A DNA stretch of 58,720 nt, from positions 1 through 58,720 of the forward strand of contig NZ_PVBQ01000021.1 of assembly GCF_002980525.1 (NCBI RefSeq), in the 5' to 3' direction. The number at the start of each line of letters is the position of its first letter. Position 1 is the first letter of the stretch. Position numbers and translations under genes: made by a program. Positions 51,603-58,720 of this stretch are shown here, piece by piece. Origin of the DNA: Sphingobacterium haloxyli. GTDB lineage: Bacteria > Bacteroidota > Bacteroidia > Sphingobacteriales > Sphingobacteriaceae. A model generated the notes under the pieces. It was not told where the DNA came from and ran no database searches. It saw nothing but the letters and a program-made list of their open reading frames with translations.

Positions 51603-52295
51603 TTAATTACGGTTAAATAAGGCTAATTTCACACCTACAGAAAGATAGGAATACTGATCCATCTTGCTATTGATAACCCCGTCAACGTTATCCTTCGGAA
51701 GCAGGGATTGCTGATAATTGATATTTATTGCCCAACGTGGACCGTACAGTGTGCGCCCGATTGGTATGTCTAGTCCGATGTTGAGCGGGATAGCCAGCTG
51801 ATGAGAATTTAAATCTTCCGAAATTTCTCCGCCGTTATTTTCGATAGATGTCCGATAACTTGCATCTATACGGTGATCGATGTTATTTTTCAGTACCCCT
51901 ATACCGGCCCCTACATAGATATTGGCGAGTATCTTGCTGAATGTACTAGCCCCCAGTGTATAATAACTGTAGTTAGCTGGAAGGGATAAAAACTGGCCAA
52001 GCCTAACTTTTGCATTGGCATTTATGGCGTGATACCGATTCTCAAAATCACTATTCCATCCATAGGCGCTTAATGTCCCCTTTTCCCCCTTAACCCCGAT
52101 AGAGATAAAAGGGGTTATTAATCCTTCTGCTTCTACGTAACCCGCAAATCGCGTGTCCGTGTTTCCTAAATCGGCCCAGACCATTGTGCCACCTGCTCCT
52201 GCCCCTACACTAATGGGACGCGAAAATTGACCTAAGACGTCCTGTGTTGAAAAAAAAACGAATAAAATAAAAGCGGAAAATATACCTTTTTTCAT
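51603..52295 (-). CDS. Outer-membrane beta-barrel protein upstream of gldK
   Basis: A 230-residue protein with a signal peptide (MKKGIFSAFILFVFFSTQDVLGQ) and a barrel-like body ending YSYLSVGVKLALFNRN. It lacks the sequence features of PorP/SprF (~330 residues), the usual gene ahead of gldK, so I do not call it that. Its place at the head of the gldK-gldN operon suggests an accessory role in the T9SS or the envelope, by inference only. Confidence 0.7.
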   Translation of the reverse strand: MKKGIFSAFILFVFFSTQDVLGQFSRPISVGAGAGGTMVWADLGNTDTRFAGYVEAEGLITPFISIGVKGEKGTLSAYGWNSDFENRYHAINANAKVRLGQFLSLPANYSYYTLGASTFSKILANIYVGAGIGVLKNNIDHRIDASYRTSIENNGGEISEDLNSHQLAIPLNIGLDIPIGRTLYGPRWAININYQQSLLPKDNVDGVINSKMDQYSYLSVGVKLALFNRN

Positions 52296-52410
52296 ATTTG
52301 TGTATTAAATTATTAACGCATTATATTAAAACGGAATAACGGAAGCAATTATCTTGCCTTAATTGTACTATTGTATCTTTTTTGTTATTTTTATATATTT
52401 AGCCTTTGAT

Positions 52411-52457
52411 ACCATCGAGATTTATTCAAGTCATAAAAAGGGGGAATAAACCGAGCT
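52411..52457 (+). repeat. Short interspersed repeat, copy 2
   Basis: It shares 21 of 24 bases with 9875-9898 (ACCATC, then GATTTATTCAAG) and then a looser GGGGAATAAACCGAGCT. It is in the same direction and, like copy 1, lies in a promoter-side gap, here ahead of the dehydrogenase gene. Confidence 0.4.
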
Positions 52458-52491
52458 CAGGAACTTTTGAATACATAATAAACAAACACTG

Positions 52492-53490
52492 ATGAAAATA
52501 GCCTTCTTCTCCACCCAGCCTTATGACCGCGTGTTTTTCGATCGTGAAAATCAAGATGAACTTTTTGTATATCAATTTTATGAAACACATTTGGGCCCTC
52601 ATATTGTGCGGGCTGTAAACGATGTGGACGCGGTGTGTGTTTTTGTAAACGATCGCGTGAACCGTGAAGTAATTGAAGTGCTTGCGTCGCGGCAGGTGAA
52701 AATAGTGGCGCTGCGCTGTGCAGGTTTCAATAACGTAGAGTTAGATGCAGCGCGGGAATTTGGGATAGCTGTATGTCGTGTTCCGGCCTATTCACCGGAA
52801 GCCGTGGCGGAACATGCTATGGCGATGCTGTTGACATTGAATCGAAAAACGCACAAAGCCTATAACCGTGTGCGGGAACAGAATTTTTCGTTGAATGGTT
52901 TGTTGGGCTTTAATCTTCACGGAAAGACAGTCGGTGTCGTTGGGACGGGAAAGATTGGCAAAGCCTTTTGTCGGTTAGCGAAAGGGTTTGGTTGCGAATT
53001 ACTCGCTTTTGACATTTACGAAGATGCACAGATAAAGGAACTGGGGGTGTCGTATGTTGATATAGATACATTATACAGGTGCTCTGACGTTATTTCGCTC
53101 CATTGCCCATTAACGTTGGAGAATAAACATATGATTAACAGGGAATCTATACAAAAAATGAAAGACGATGTTGTTTTGCTGAATACTAGCCGCGGACGAC
53201 TAATCCATACTGCAGCGGTTATTGAAGGTTTGAAGCAACACAAAATCGGTGGGCTTGCTCTTGATGTGTACGAGCAGGAAGAGAAATTGTTCTTTAAAGA
53301 TTTAAGCGGTATCATCATTGAAGATGATACGATTCAGCGTCTGATGAGCTTTCCGAACGTATTGATCACAGCCCATCAAGCATTTTTTACAGAAGAGGCT
53401 TTAACACAGATAGCGACAACCACGCTTCGAAACATTGAGGAATTGCTCTTAGGGCATGAACCGTCTATCGATGGTGCTCGCTTGGTATAG
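52492..53490 (+). CDS. ldhA: D-lactate dehydrogenase (2-hydroxyacid dehydrogenase family)
   Basis: An NAD-dependent reductase of pyruvate to D-lactate. It has 332 residues, the usual length. The substrate-side Arg is R75 in LRCAGFNNV, the dinucleotide fold is VGTGKIG (G151-x-G-x-x-G156), and the catalytic Arg is R234 in NTSRGRL. The Glu is in DVYEQEE (~263) and the catalytic His is H295 in TAHQAFFTEEA. The overall pattern is that of fermentative LdhA rather than PGDH or HPR. The 3' end overlaps the DUF6266 gene on the other strand by 26 bases. Confidence 0.9.
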   Translation: MKIAFFSTQPYDRVFFDRENQDELFVYQFYETHLGPHIVRAVNDVDAVCVFVNDRVNREVIEVLASRQVKIVALRCAGFNNVELDAAREFGIAVCRVPAYSPEAVAEHAMAMLLTLNRKTHKAYNRVREQNFSLNGLLGFNLHGKTVGVVGTGKIGKAFCRLAKGFGCELLAFDIYEDAQIKELGVSYVDIDTLYRCSDVISLHCPLTLENKHMINRESIQKMKDDVVLLNTSRGRLIHTAAVIEGLKQHKIGGLALDVYEQEEKLFFKDLSGIIIEDDTIQRLMSFPNVLITAHQAFFTEEALTQIATTTLRNIEELLLGHEPSIDGARLV

Positions 53491-54151
53491 ACGCTTTTGT
53501 GATCTCACCCAAATATATACTGTCTGTGCTGATATTACTTCCGTCGGAAGCAAGAAAAGCGAGGTAAACGTGATAGGTTGTGTCGTCAGGGACCTGTTCT
53601 ATAGAAATAACCTGTTCACCGTCTTCTAGATAATTATCTTGCAATACTCCGGTCGGATTTACAGGGTAATCTACGCTCTTATCGGGGTAGAGCAACGCTA
53701 TGCACCGGAACATTCTTTCGCTGTGCTTTTGTCTGAAGATAGCGTCTACACTCCAACGTATGATGACCTGCCCGTTCTCCTGATTGATCTCAGCGCTAGA
53801 AACCGGAGAAGGTAGCCCGCGGCTTATGGCAAACTTTTCATAATCTAGAAGATAACGTTCGTCTTCAAAAACGACGCTTTCACGTAGGTTGTAAGACATT
53901 GCAGAGTTATGTCCGGTGCGATTGGGAGCGTACTGCATAAAACCCAGACGAACAAAAGGAACGATGAGTGATAGGCACTCTTGCATAAAAGCAAATTTAC
54001 TCTGGTTCTTTCGCTGCCCTGAGGTGGGTTTTCGATTTTTCTTTATCCGGGGAAGACTTCTAACATAATAAATGTCTTTCCATTTACAAAAAACGGACGG
54101 TCCAACTTTACCTGAAACAGTTCCATTTACACCATTTTTAACTCGTGCCAT
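53465..54151 (-). CDS. DUF6266 family protein, function unknown
   Basis: A 228-residue protein whose N-terminus is characteristic of the family: MARVKNGVNGTVSGKVGPSV, CKWKDIYYVRSLPRIKKNRKPTSGQRKNQSKFAF. There is no signal peptide or membrane helix. The C-terminal half is beta-rich (GQVIIRWSVDAIF, TTYHVYLAFLASDGSNIS), like a fibronectin-type fold. The family is largely confined to Sphingobacteriia/Bacteroidota and often multi-copy; its role is unknown. An 11-base tandem repeat lies just upstream of its start side. Confidence 0.8.
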   Translation of the reverse strand: MARVKNGVNGTVSGKVGPSVFCKWKDIYYVRSLPRIKKNRKPTSGQRKNQSKFAFMQECLSLIVPFVRLGFMQYAPNRTGHNSAMSYNLRESVVFEDERYLLDYEKFAISRGLPSPVSSAEINQENGQVIIRWSVDAIFRQKHSERMFRCIALLYPDKSVDYPVNPTGVLQDNYLEDGEQVISIEQVPDDTTYHVYLAFLASDGSNISTDSIYLGEITKASIPSEHHR

Positions 54152-54483
54152 AGTTCAAAAATTATAATACAGGATTAAGATAGGAAATAGGCAGTCACAA
54201 ATCAAATATTAAGTATTATTTAACATATATTTTAGACTTATATAATAAGGAAATTAATCGGCACTTATTCGTATTGATCCGAATGAAGTCCGAAGGAAAT
54301 CCGAATAAAGTCCCTATAAAATCCTATAAGATTTGTAGTAAATGGAGCGTATGGTAACTTGTCGATATAGTGAGGTTCATTTCTTGTAGTATAGACGCTA
54401 CAAATTTTTATTTTTATACCATGCCAAGTCCATATAAGTGTTAACTTAGCGCCTCACTAATTTTAATTTTTAACTGTTATATT
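54152..54483. other. 332-base intergenic region with tandem and inverted repeats
   Basis: The gap between DUF6266 (-) and the aquaporin (+) holds the 11-base tandem array at 54278-54332 and an inverted repeat TTGTAG-N8-CTACAA at 54384-54403, about 80 bases before the aquaporin start. No coding frame or TAnnTTTG promoter is convincing; TATTTTTA near 54410 is the closest -7. Confidence 0.55.
54278..54332 (+). repeat. Tandem 11-base repeat, about five degenerate units
   Basis: Units TCCGAATGAAG, TCCGAAGGAAA, TCCGAATAAAG, TCCCTATAAAA and TCCTATAAGAT follow each other without gaps. The first three share TCCGAA. The units are too short and have no spacers, so this is not a CRISPR array. Confidence 0.65.
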
Positions 54484-55212
54484 ATGGAAGTTAAGATGTC
54501 TTCAAAATTTGTTGCCGAGTTAATTGGTACGTTCGGCTTGGTTCTTTTTGGCTGCGGTGCTGCAGCTATTGCTGGCGTGGACACGATGGCAGGATTATCC
54601 GGTTTGGGGTTATTGGGTATCTCGATGGCTTTCGGTCTTTCCGTGGTTGTATTTGCGTACGCTATTGGTGGCATTTCTGGTTGCCATATCAATCCGGCGG
54701 TCACGATCGGTGTACTATGTGCGGGTAGGATGTCGGTCAAGGACGCCGTGGTTTACATTATCGCACAATGTATGGGTGCACTTCTCGGTGCGTTTGTCCT
54801 GCAACAAATATTGACCGGTCAATTAGCAGGTTTTACAGCGGGTGAGTGGGCTTACGGCGCAAATGGTTGGGGAACAAAATACCAAAGCGAATATGGAACG
54901 GCCGCAGCCTTTATTACTGAGACTGTATTGACCTTTATATTTCTATTCGTTATTCTGGCTACTACCTCGAAAGTTGGAAACAGCACGATGGCGGGTTTGG
55001 CAATCGGTTTTACACTCTTGTTAATTCACATGGTTGCCATTCCAATTACAGGCACCTCTGTTAACCCTGCACGTTCGTTGGGCCCTGCATTGCTCGCTGG
55101 TGGACAGGCGTTATCTCAGCTGTGGTTATTTATTATAGCACCTATTCTGGGCGCTGTGATAGCCGCTATGGTGTGGAGAGTGATGGAGCCGAAAGCTGAT
55201 ACAACGGTATAA
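54484..55212 (+). CDS. aqpZ: Aquaporin Z-type water channel
   Basis: A 242-residue six-helix MIP channel with two NPA half-helices: HINPAVTIG (NPA 70-72) and SVNPARSLGPA (NPA 194-196). The selectivity filter reads as F50, H182, T191 and R197. The His and bulky Phe mark a water-selective aquaporin, not a glycerol facilitator. A start four codons later (MSSKFVAE) is also plausible. It is monocistronic. Confidence 0.93.
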   Translation: MEVKMSSKFVAELIGTFGLVLFGCGAAAIAGVDTMAGLSGLGLLGISMAFGLSVVVFAYAIGGISGCHINPAVTIGVLCAGRMSVKDAVVYIIAQCMGALLGAFVLQQILTGQLAGFTAGEWAYGANGWGTKYQSEYGTAAAFITETVLTFIFLFVILATTSKVGNSTMAGLAIGFTLLLIHMVAIPITGTSVNPARSLGPALLAGGQALSQLWLFIIAPILGAVIAAMVWRVMEPKADTTV

Positions 55213-55319
55213 TCTGGCATATTGAATGCGAACCGCTCCATAGGAAAGTTAATCCCGGGAGCGGTTTTTTTACGTTTTAATTTTTAGATTTTACTTCTTA
55301 AAATCCTTATCTTCGTGCA

Positions 55320-57119
55320 ATGGATAATTTTATTGTTTCAGCACGGAAATATCGTCCCGTTACCTTCGACTCTGTTGTTGGTCAGCAACATATTACCAGC
55401 ACACTCAAAAATGCCATTCACAACAATCAATTGGCGCAAGCCTTTTTGTTTTGTGGGCCGCGCGGTGTGGGGAAAACAACCTGTGCCCGTATTTTAGCGA
55501 AAACAATAAATTGTGAACATATAGTAGAACAGGTAGAAGCCTGTGGTACTTGTGAGAGCTGTAACTCTTTTCAACTAGGGAACTCTTTTAGTATCCATGA
55601 ATTGGACGCTGCGTCTAACAACTCTGTGGACGATATCCGTAGCTTGATCGAGCAAGTTCGAATCCCGCCGCAGGCTGGTAAATACAAGATTTATATCATT
55701 GACGAGGTGCACATGCTTTCTCAGGCAGCGTTCAATGCGTTTTTGAAAACATTGGAAGAACCCCCTTCGTATGCTATTTTTATTCTTGCAACAACGGAGA
55801 AGCACAAGATACTCCCGACTATCCTTTCTCGTTGTCAGATATTCGACTTCAACCGTATCAACGTAGAGGATATGGCGAATCATCTCGCTTCCATTGCGCA
55901 AAAAGAGCACATAGCTTTTGAGCCGGATGGACTGCATATTATTGCCCAAAAGGCTGATGGAGGGCTTCGGGACGCGCTGTCCATGTTCGACCAGATTGTC
56001 AGCTTCACCAATAAAAATATTACGTATCAAACGGTTCTCGATAATCTCAATATTCTGGATTACGATTACTATTTTCAATTGCTGGACAGCGTCGCGACAG
56101 AGAACGCTGCACAGGCCCTGTTGATTTTTGATAAGGTATTAAATAATGGTTTTGATGGAGGACATTTCATCAGCGGTCTCGCAACACATATTCGTAATTT
56201 ATTGGTATCTAAAGAGCCTGCAACACTGAAATTGCTTGAAGTAAGTGAAAATATTAAACGAAAGTATCTTGACCAATCGCAGGCGCTTAGCTCGGGGCTT
56301 TTACTTTCCGCGTTAAATATTGCCAACCAATGTGAAATAAACTATAAAAGTAGCAAAAATCAACGCTTACAAGTAGAATTAGCATTATTAAAAATGTGTC
56401 ATATAGCATCGGCTATTTTGCTGAGTAAGCACGGAAGTTTTACACCCTCTGTTACGACAGAGCTAAAAAAAAAACTCCCTGATTCAACCGTGAGCCGTCC
56501 AATGGCAGTAGCTAACGGTGTTCCTGCTCCCAAGCCCATATCGTCAGCCCCTAAGGAAGCTCCTCCCCCACAGGTCCCCACGACGGTTTCTACACCGACC
56601 GTAGAAATATTGTCTGTAACGACTGAAAGTACTACTATTAAAAAAGGATGGGGCAAAATTTCTACCTCCGTAAACGTCCCCAACTTAAATACTATATTTG
56701 AAGATAAAGCTGAAGCTGACACAGAGGAACCGGATCTCGTTCAAGGAAATGAGTTCCGAGAGGTTACTTTCAATGCGTTTATAGCGCAATGGAATGCATT
56801 TGCAGACAGTTTAAAGCAGACGAAGCGCATTACTTTATATACGATTATGACCGCTAATCCCCCGCGTTTAAATGGAACAGTGATCGAGGTGGATGTAGAG
56901 AACGCAGTACAGATGGACGAACTGAAATTAGGTAAAATAGATATCTTAAATTATCTGCGGGTTAAGCTTCAAAACTTTTCGCTTGATCTATCGGGTGTCC
57001 AGGTGGAGGTTACAAAAGTCAGAAAACCGTATACTTCGGCTGAAAAATACCAAGCTATGGTTTCGAAAAACCCTGCGCTGGAAACACTTCGTAAAGCATT
57101 TAATCTCGGACTGAGTTAA
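55320..57119 (+). CDS. dnaX: DNA polymerase III subunit tau (gamma/tau)
   Basis: The clamp-loader ATPase. It has 599 residues: AAA+ domain I-II (~1-240) with P-loop GPRGVGKTT (46-54), a Cys4 zinc site (C65, then CGTCESC), Walker B DEVHMLSQAAFNAFLKTLEEPP and SRC sensor, then collar domain III to ~370. A Pro/Ser/Thr-rich linker and a C-terminal region (~470-599) bind DnaB or polymerase. A run of ten A (56465-56474) at codons 382-385 sits at the domain III/linker border. Gaining or losing one A leads to a stop within a few codons, so a ~387-390-residue gamma form could be made. Confidence 0.95.
   Translation: MDNFIVSARKYRPVTFDSVVGQQHITSTLKNAIHNNQLAQAFLFCGPRGVGKTTCARILAKTINCEHIVEQVEACGTCESCNSFQLGNSFSIHELDAASNNSVDDIRSLIEQVRIPPQAGKYKIYIIDEVHMLSQAAFNAFLKTLEEPPSYAIFILATTEKHKILPTILSRCQIFDFNRINVEDMANHLASIAQKEHIAFEPDGLHIIAQKADGGLRDALSMFDQIVSFTNKNITYQTVLDNLNILDYDYYFQLLDSVATENAAQALLIFDKVLNNGFDGGHFISGLATHIRNLLVSKEPATLKLLEVSENIKRKYLDQSQALSSGLLLSALNIANQCEINYKSSKNQRLQVELALLKMCHIASAILLSKHGSFTPSVTTELKKKLPDSTVSRPMAVANGVPAPKPISSAPKEAPPPQVPTTVSTPTVEILSVTTESTTIKKGWGKISTSVNVPNLNTIFEDKAEADTEEPDLVQGNEFREVTFNAFIAQWNAFADSLKQTKRITLYTIMTANPPRLNGTVIEVDVENAVQMDELKLGKIDILNYLRVKLQNFSLDLSGVQVEVTKVRKPYTSAEKYQAMVSKNPALETLRKAFNLGLS
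56465..56474 (+). promoter_or_regulatory. A10 slippage site in dnaX
   Basis: The frame reads CTA-AAA-AAA-AAA-CTC. One extra A gives ...ACT-CCC-TGA (stop at 56480-56482); one A fewer gives a stop TGA at 56491-56493. Poly-A runs of this size are known to cause transcriptional or translational slippage, as in Thermus dnaX. Confidence 0.55.
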
Positions 57120-57135
57120 TACGTCTTTCTTTTCT

Positions 57136-57143
57136 TATCTTTG
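57136..57143 (+). promoter_or_regulatory. -7 promoter element of rlmB
   Basis: TATCTTTG is an exact TAnnTTTG match 35 bases before the start codon. A CTG at 57111-57113 may stand in for the -33, at a loose 22-base spacing. Confidence 0.5.
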
Positions 57144-57177
57144 CGGAACATTTTTTTAAAGCGTAGAATAAATAAAC

Positions 57178-57951
57178 ATGCGGAACTTTCAACATAGGGA
57201 AAGAGGAGAAAAGCGAGAATCAAACCAGATGGTATTTGGTATCCGAGCGGTTATTGAAGCCATAGATAGTGGAAAGGAAATTGAGTCGCTGTTTGTGCAG
57301 CGCGGATTGAGTGGCAGCCTCTTCTTGGAATTGAAGTCTTTATTGAAAGAGCATAATATTGGTTATCAGCAGGTACCTATTGAAAAATTGAACCGTATTA
57401 CGCGAAAAAATCACCAGGGGGTTATAGCCGTAATCTCACCCATTACTTATCAGCGTATCGAAGATTTGTTGCCCGTCATATACGAAAAGGGGGAAATACC
57501 ACTATTGCTAATGTTAGATGGTGTAACGGACGTCCGCAACATGGGGGCTATCGCGCGAACGGCGGAATGTGCTGGAGTGCATGCGATAATCGTTCCGCGA
57601 AAAGGATCCGCAGAAATCAACCCCGACGCGATTAAAACGTCAGCAGGGGCATTATATAAGATTCCCGTGTGTCGTGAAGATGCCTTGGGCCGTACCGCAC
57701 GTTTTCTTATCGAATCGGGTGTTCAGTTGGTCGTAGGGACTGAGAAAACACAAGATTCTGTTTATGATGTGGATTACACGGTTCCAACTTGTGTCGTTTT
57801 AGGGGCCGAAGATGTTGGCGTGTCGGACGATTTACTCCGGGTTTCAGACAAATTGGCGAAAATACCAATGTTTGGTGAAATAAAGTCCTTGAACGTGTCG
57901 GTTTCAGCGGGTGTTGTTATCTATGAAGCTGTGCGGCAACGTCATAAATAG
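57178..57951 (+). CDS. rlmB: 23S rRNA (guanosine-2251-2'-O)-methyltransferase RlmB
   Basis: Methylates G2251 in the peptidyl-transferase P loop. It has 257 residues: an N-terminal L30e-like RNA-binding domain (~15-90; VFGIRAVIEAIDSGKEIESLFVQ, GYQQVPIEKLNRITRKNHQGVIA) and a C-terminal SpoU domain. Motif 1 is LMLDGVTDVRNMGAIARTAECAG, motif 2 LGAEDVGVSDDLL and motif 3 IPMFGEIKSLNVSVSAGVVIYEA. The two-domain layout separates it from the minimal SpoU enzyme at 1484-2017. It probably shares a transcript with the HPP gene 10 bases on. Confidence 0.92.
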   Translation: MRNFQHRERGEKRESNQMVFGIRAVIEAIDSGKEIESLFVQRGLSGSLFLELKSLLKEHNIGYQQVPIEKLNRITRKNHQGVIAVISPITYQRIEDLLPVIYEKGEIPLLLMLDGVTDVRNMGAIARTAECAGVHAIIVPRKGSAEINPDAIKTSAGALYKIPVCREDALGRTARFLIESGVQLVVGTEKTQDSVYDVDYTVPTCVVLGAEDVGVSDDLLRVSDKLAKIPMFGEIKSLNVSVSAGVVIYEAVRQRHK

Positions 57952-57961
57952 CTTATAATAG

Positions 57962-58570
57962 TTGAAAAAACAAATTTATAGACAGCTCCGAGTATATAGA
58001 TATGTCTTTTATCGAGAGACGCTGGTTGATCCTCGTGAACATTTTTGGTCTTTTATTGGCGCTTTTGTTGGCATTTTTATTATTGCATTTATCCAGTCTC
58101 AGCACTTGCCGATATTGGAGAATGTCTTTTTAGTCGGGTCGTTTGGGGCGTCTTCCGTATTAGTGTATGGCGCCATACAAAGTCCACTAGCGCAACCACG
58201 GAACCTCGTCGGGGGACATGTTGTGTCTGCACTTGTCGGTGTAACTGTTGCTCGCTTATTACCTGATATTATTTGGCTCACTGCCCCTCTGGCCGTAGCC
58301 TTCTCCATTGTTTTTATGCAGATAACCCGCACGCTTCACCCTCCAGGTGGCGCAACAGCACTCATTGCTGTGGCCGCCGGGACTAAAATTGGCTCATTGG
58401 GGTATTGGTACGTTTTGACGCCGGTCCTATCTGGAACATTGATTTTACTTTTCACAGCGCTTCTATTTAATAACATCACGGCTAAACGTCATTACCCGAT
58501 TAAATATTCACGATTACGTCGATCTCGACGAAGACATTTGAAGTCCAAACGATTGGCAAGGAGATATTAA
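57962..58570 (+). CDS. HPP-family integral membrane protein
   Basis: A 202-residue inner-membrane protein, starting at TTG (no ATG or GTG in frame upstream of the first helix). Four or five helices are seen; the family motif HPPGGATALIAV (after MQITRTL, ~122-133) names the HPP domain (PF04982). A basic tail ends it (LRRSRRRHLKSKRLARRY). Some plant and cyanobacterial members transport nitrite; a role in anion transport here is only an inference. It follows rlmB by 10 bases and is followed by a terminator hairpin. Confidence 0.87.
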   Translation: MKKQIYRQLRVYRYVFYRETLVDPREHFWSFIGAFVGIFIIAFIQSQHLPILENVFLVGSFGASSVLVYGAIQSPLAQPRNLVGGHVVSALVGVTVARLLPDIIWLTAPLAVAFSIVFMQITRTLHPPGGATALIAVAAGTKIGSLGYWYVLTPVLSGTLILLFTALLFNNITAKRHYPIKYSRLRRSRRRHLKSKRLARRY

Positions 58571-58586
58571 GTTTCTAAATAGGTGT

Positions 58587-58636
58587 AAAAATGAAGAGGC
58601 CGTCTCAAAAATAACTGAGGCGGCTTTTTCATTTTT
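58587..58636 (+). terminator. Long hairpin terminator after the HPP gene
   Basis: A ~21-bp stem with three imperfect pairs joins 58587-58607 (ending GGCCGTCTCA) to 58616-58636 (starting TGAGGCGGC) and ends in a T-rich stretch. The rest of the window (58637-58720) has no recognisable gene. Confidence 0.75.
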
Positions 58637-58720
58637 GGAGGTTTCCCAATATTTTTATCGAAGGTTTTCTGTTTTTCTGATTCTGTAATGGTTTTGGGAA
58701 GACCGGAAGGCATGTTCTGT

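Noticed and set aside
51603..52295. PorP/SprF of the type IX system
   Set aside because: The protein is only 230 residues and lacks the PorP/SprF N-terminal pattern; only its position ahead of gldK suggested it.
54278..54332. CRISPR array
   Set aside because: The units are 11 bases, adjacent and degenerate, with no unique spacers and no cas genes in the window.

Overview
The window looks like the chromosome of a member of the Bacteroidota, most likely family Sphingobacteriaceae (Sphingobacterium, Pedobacter or Olivibacter relatives). The evidence is the family content: a SusC/SusD pair, the type IX secretion and gliding core GldK/L/M/N, an OstA-type LptD, DUF1599 and BT_3928-type proteins, and DUF6266. 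Shine-Dalgarno sequences are largely absent, and several promoters fit the Bacteroidota consensus TTTG-N17-21-TAnnTTTG. I see no prophage, integrase, intact transposase or CRISPR array. Most of the window is housekeeping DNA with a few accessory patches.

Layout. 1-105 is the 3' end of a 5S rRNA, so an rrn operon lies to the left. 0.5-2.5 kb holds sucD, a SpoU-type RNA methyltransferase and rpsT. 2.5-5.8 kb holds a DUF1080 lipoprotein with its AraC-type regulator, divergent from a succinyl-CoA:acetate CoA-transferase. 5.9-9.8 kb (minus) holds an outer-membrane protein and a tightly coupled operon DUF1599 - DoxX/BT_3928 - shikimate kinase - glycerophosphodiesterase. 10-13 kb (plus) holds a HipA-like kinase/DUF3037 pair and the cysteine genes cysE-cysM. 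13-17.4 kb holds secreted and outer-membrane proteins, an acetyltransferase, trigger factor and tRNA-Leu(UAG). 17.6-20.1 kb is a membrane protein / winged-helix regulator / creD locus whose two promoters carry the same inverted-repeat operator. 20.5-35.3 kb holds an S9 peptidase, MlaD, an amidase divergent from lptD, cinA, an acyltransferase E2, a MATE pump, tatA and tex. 35.3-40.2 kb is a SusD/SusC pair. 40.7-46.1 kb is tamB divergent from tsaD, followed by an orphan TonB C-terminal domain. 46.6-52.3 kb is a rearranged T9SS locus, gldL-gldM (+) facing gldN-gldK-OMP (-). 52.5-58.6 kb holds a D-lactate dehydrogenase, a DUF6266 protein, an aquaporin Z, dnaX, rlmB and an HPP-family membrane protein.

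How genes work together. Envelope biogenesis dominates: LptD, TamB, MlaD, CreD, AmiC, TatA, GldKLMN and several beta-barrels. CysE feeds O-acetylserine directly to CysM. GldL and GldM form the proton-driven motor that powers the T9SS, and GldK and GldN form its outer-membrane ring, although here the two pairs sit on opposite strands.

Best leads for follow-up: (1) a shared operator ACTTTG-N5-CAAAGT-ACTTT at two promoters around the creD regulator; (2) a ten-adenine run in dnaX with a stop close behind in both alternative frames, positioned to make a short gamma-like product; (3) the inverted gldLM / gldKN arrangement; (4) a family of composite intergenic hairpin repeats; (5) a tamB gene whose conserved N-terminus extends upstream of any ATG/GTG/TTG codon.
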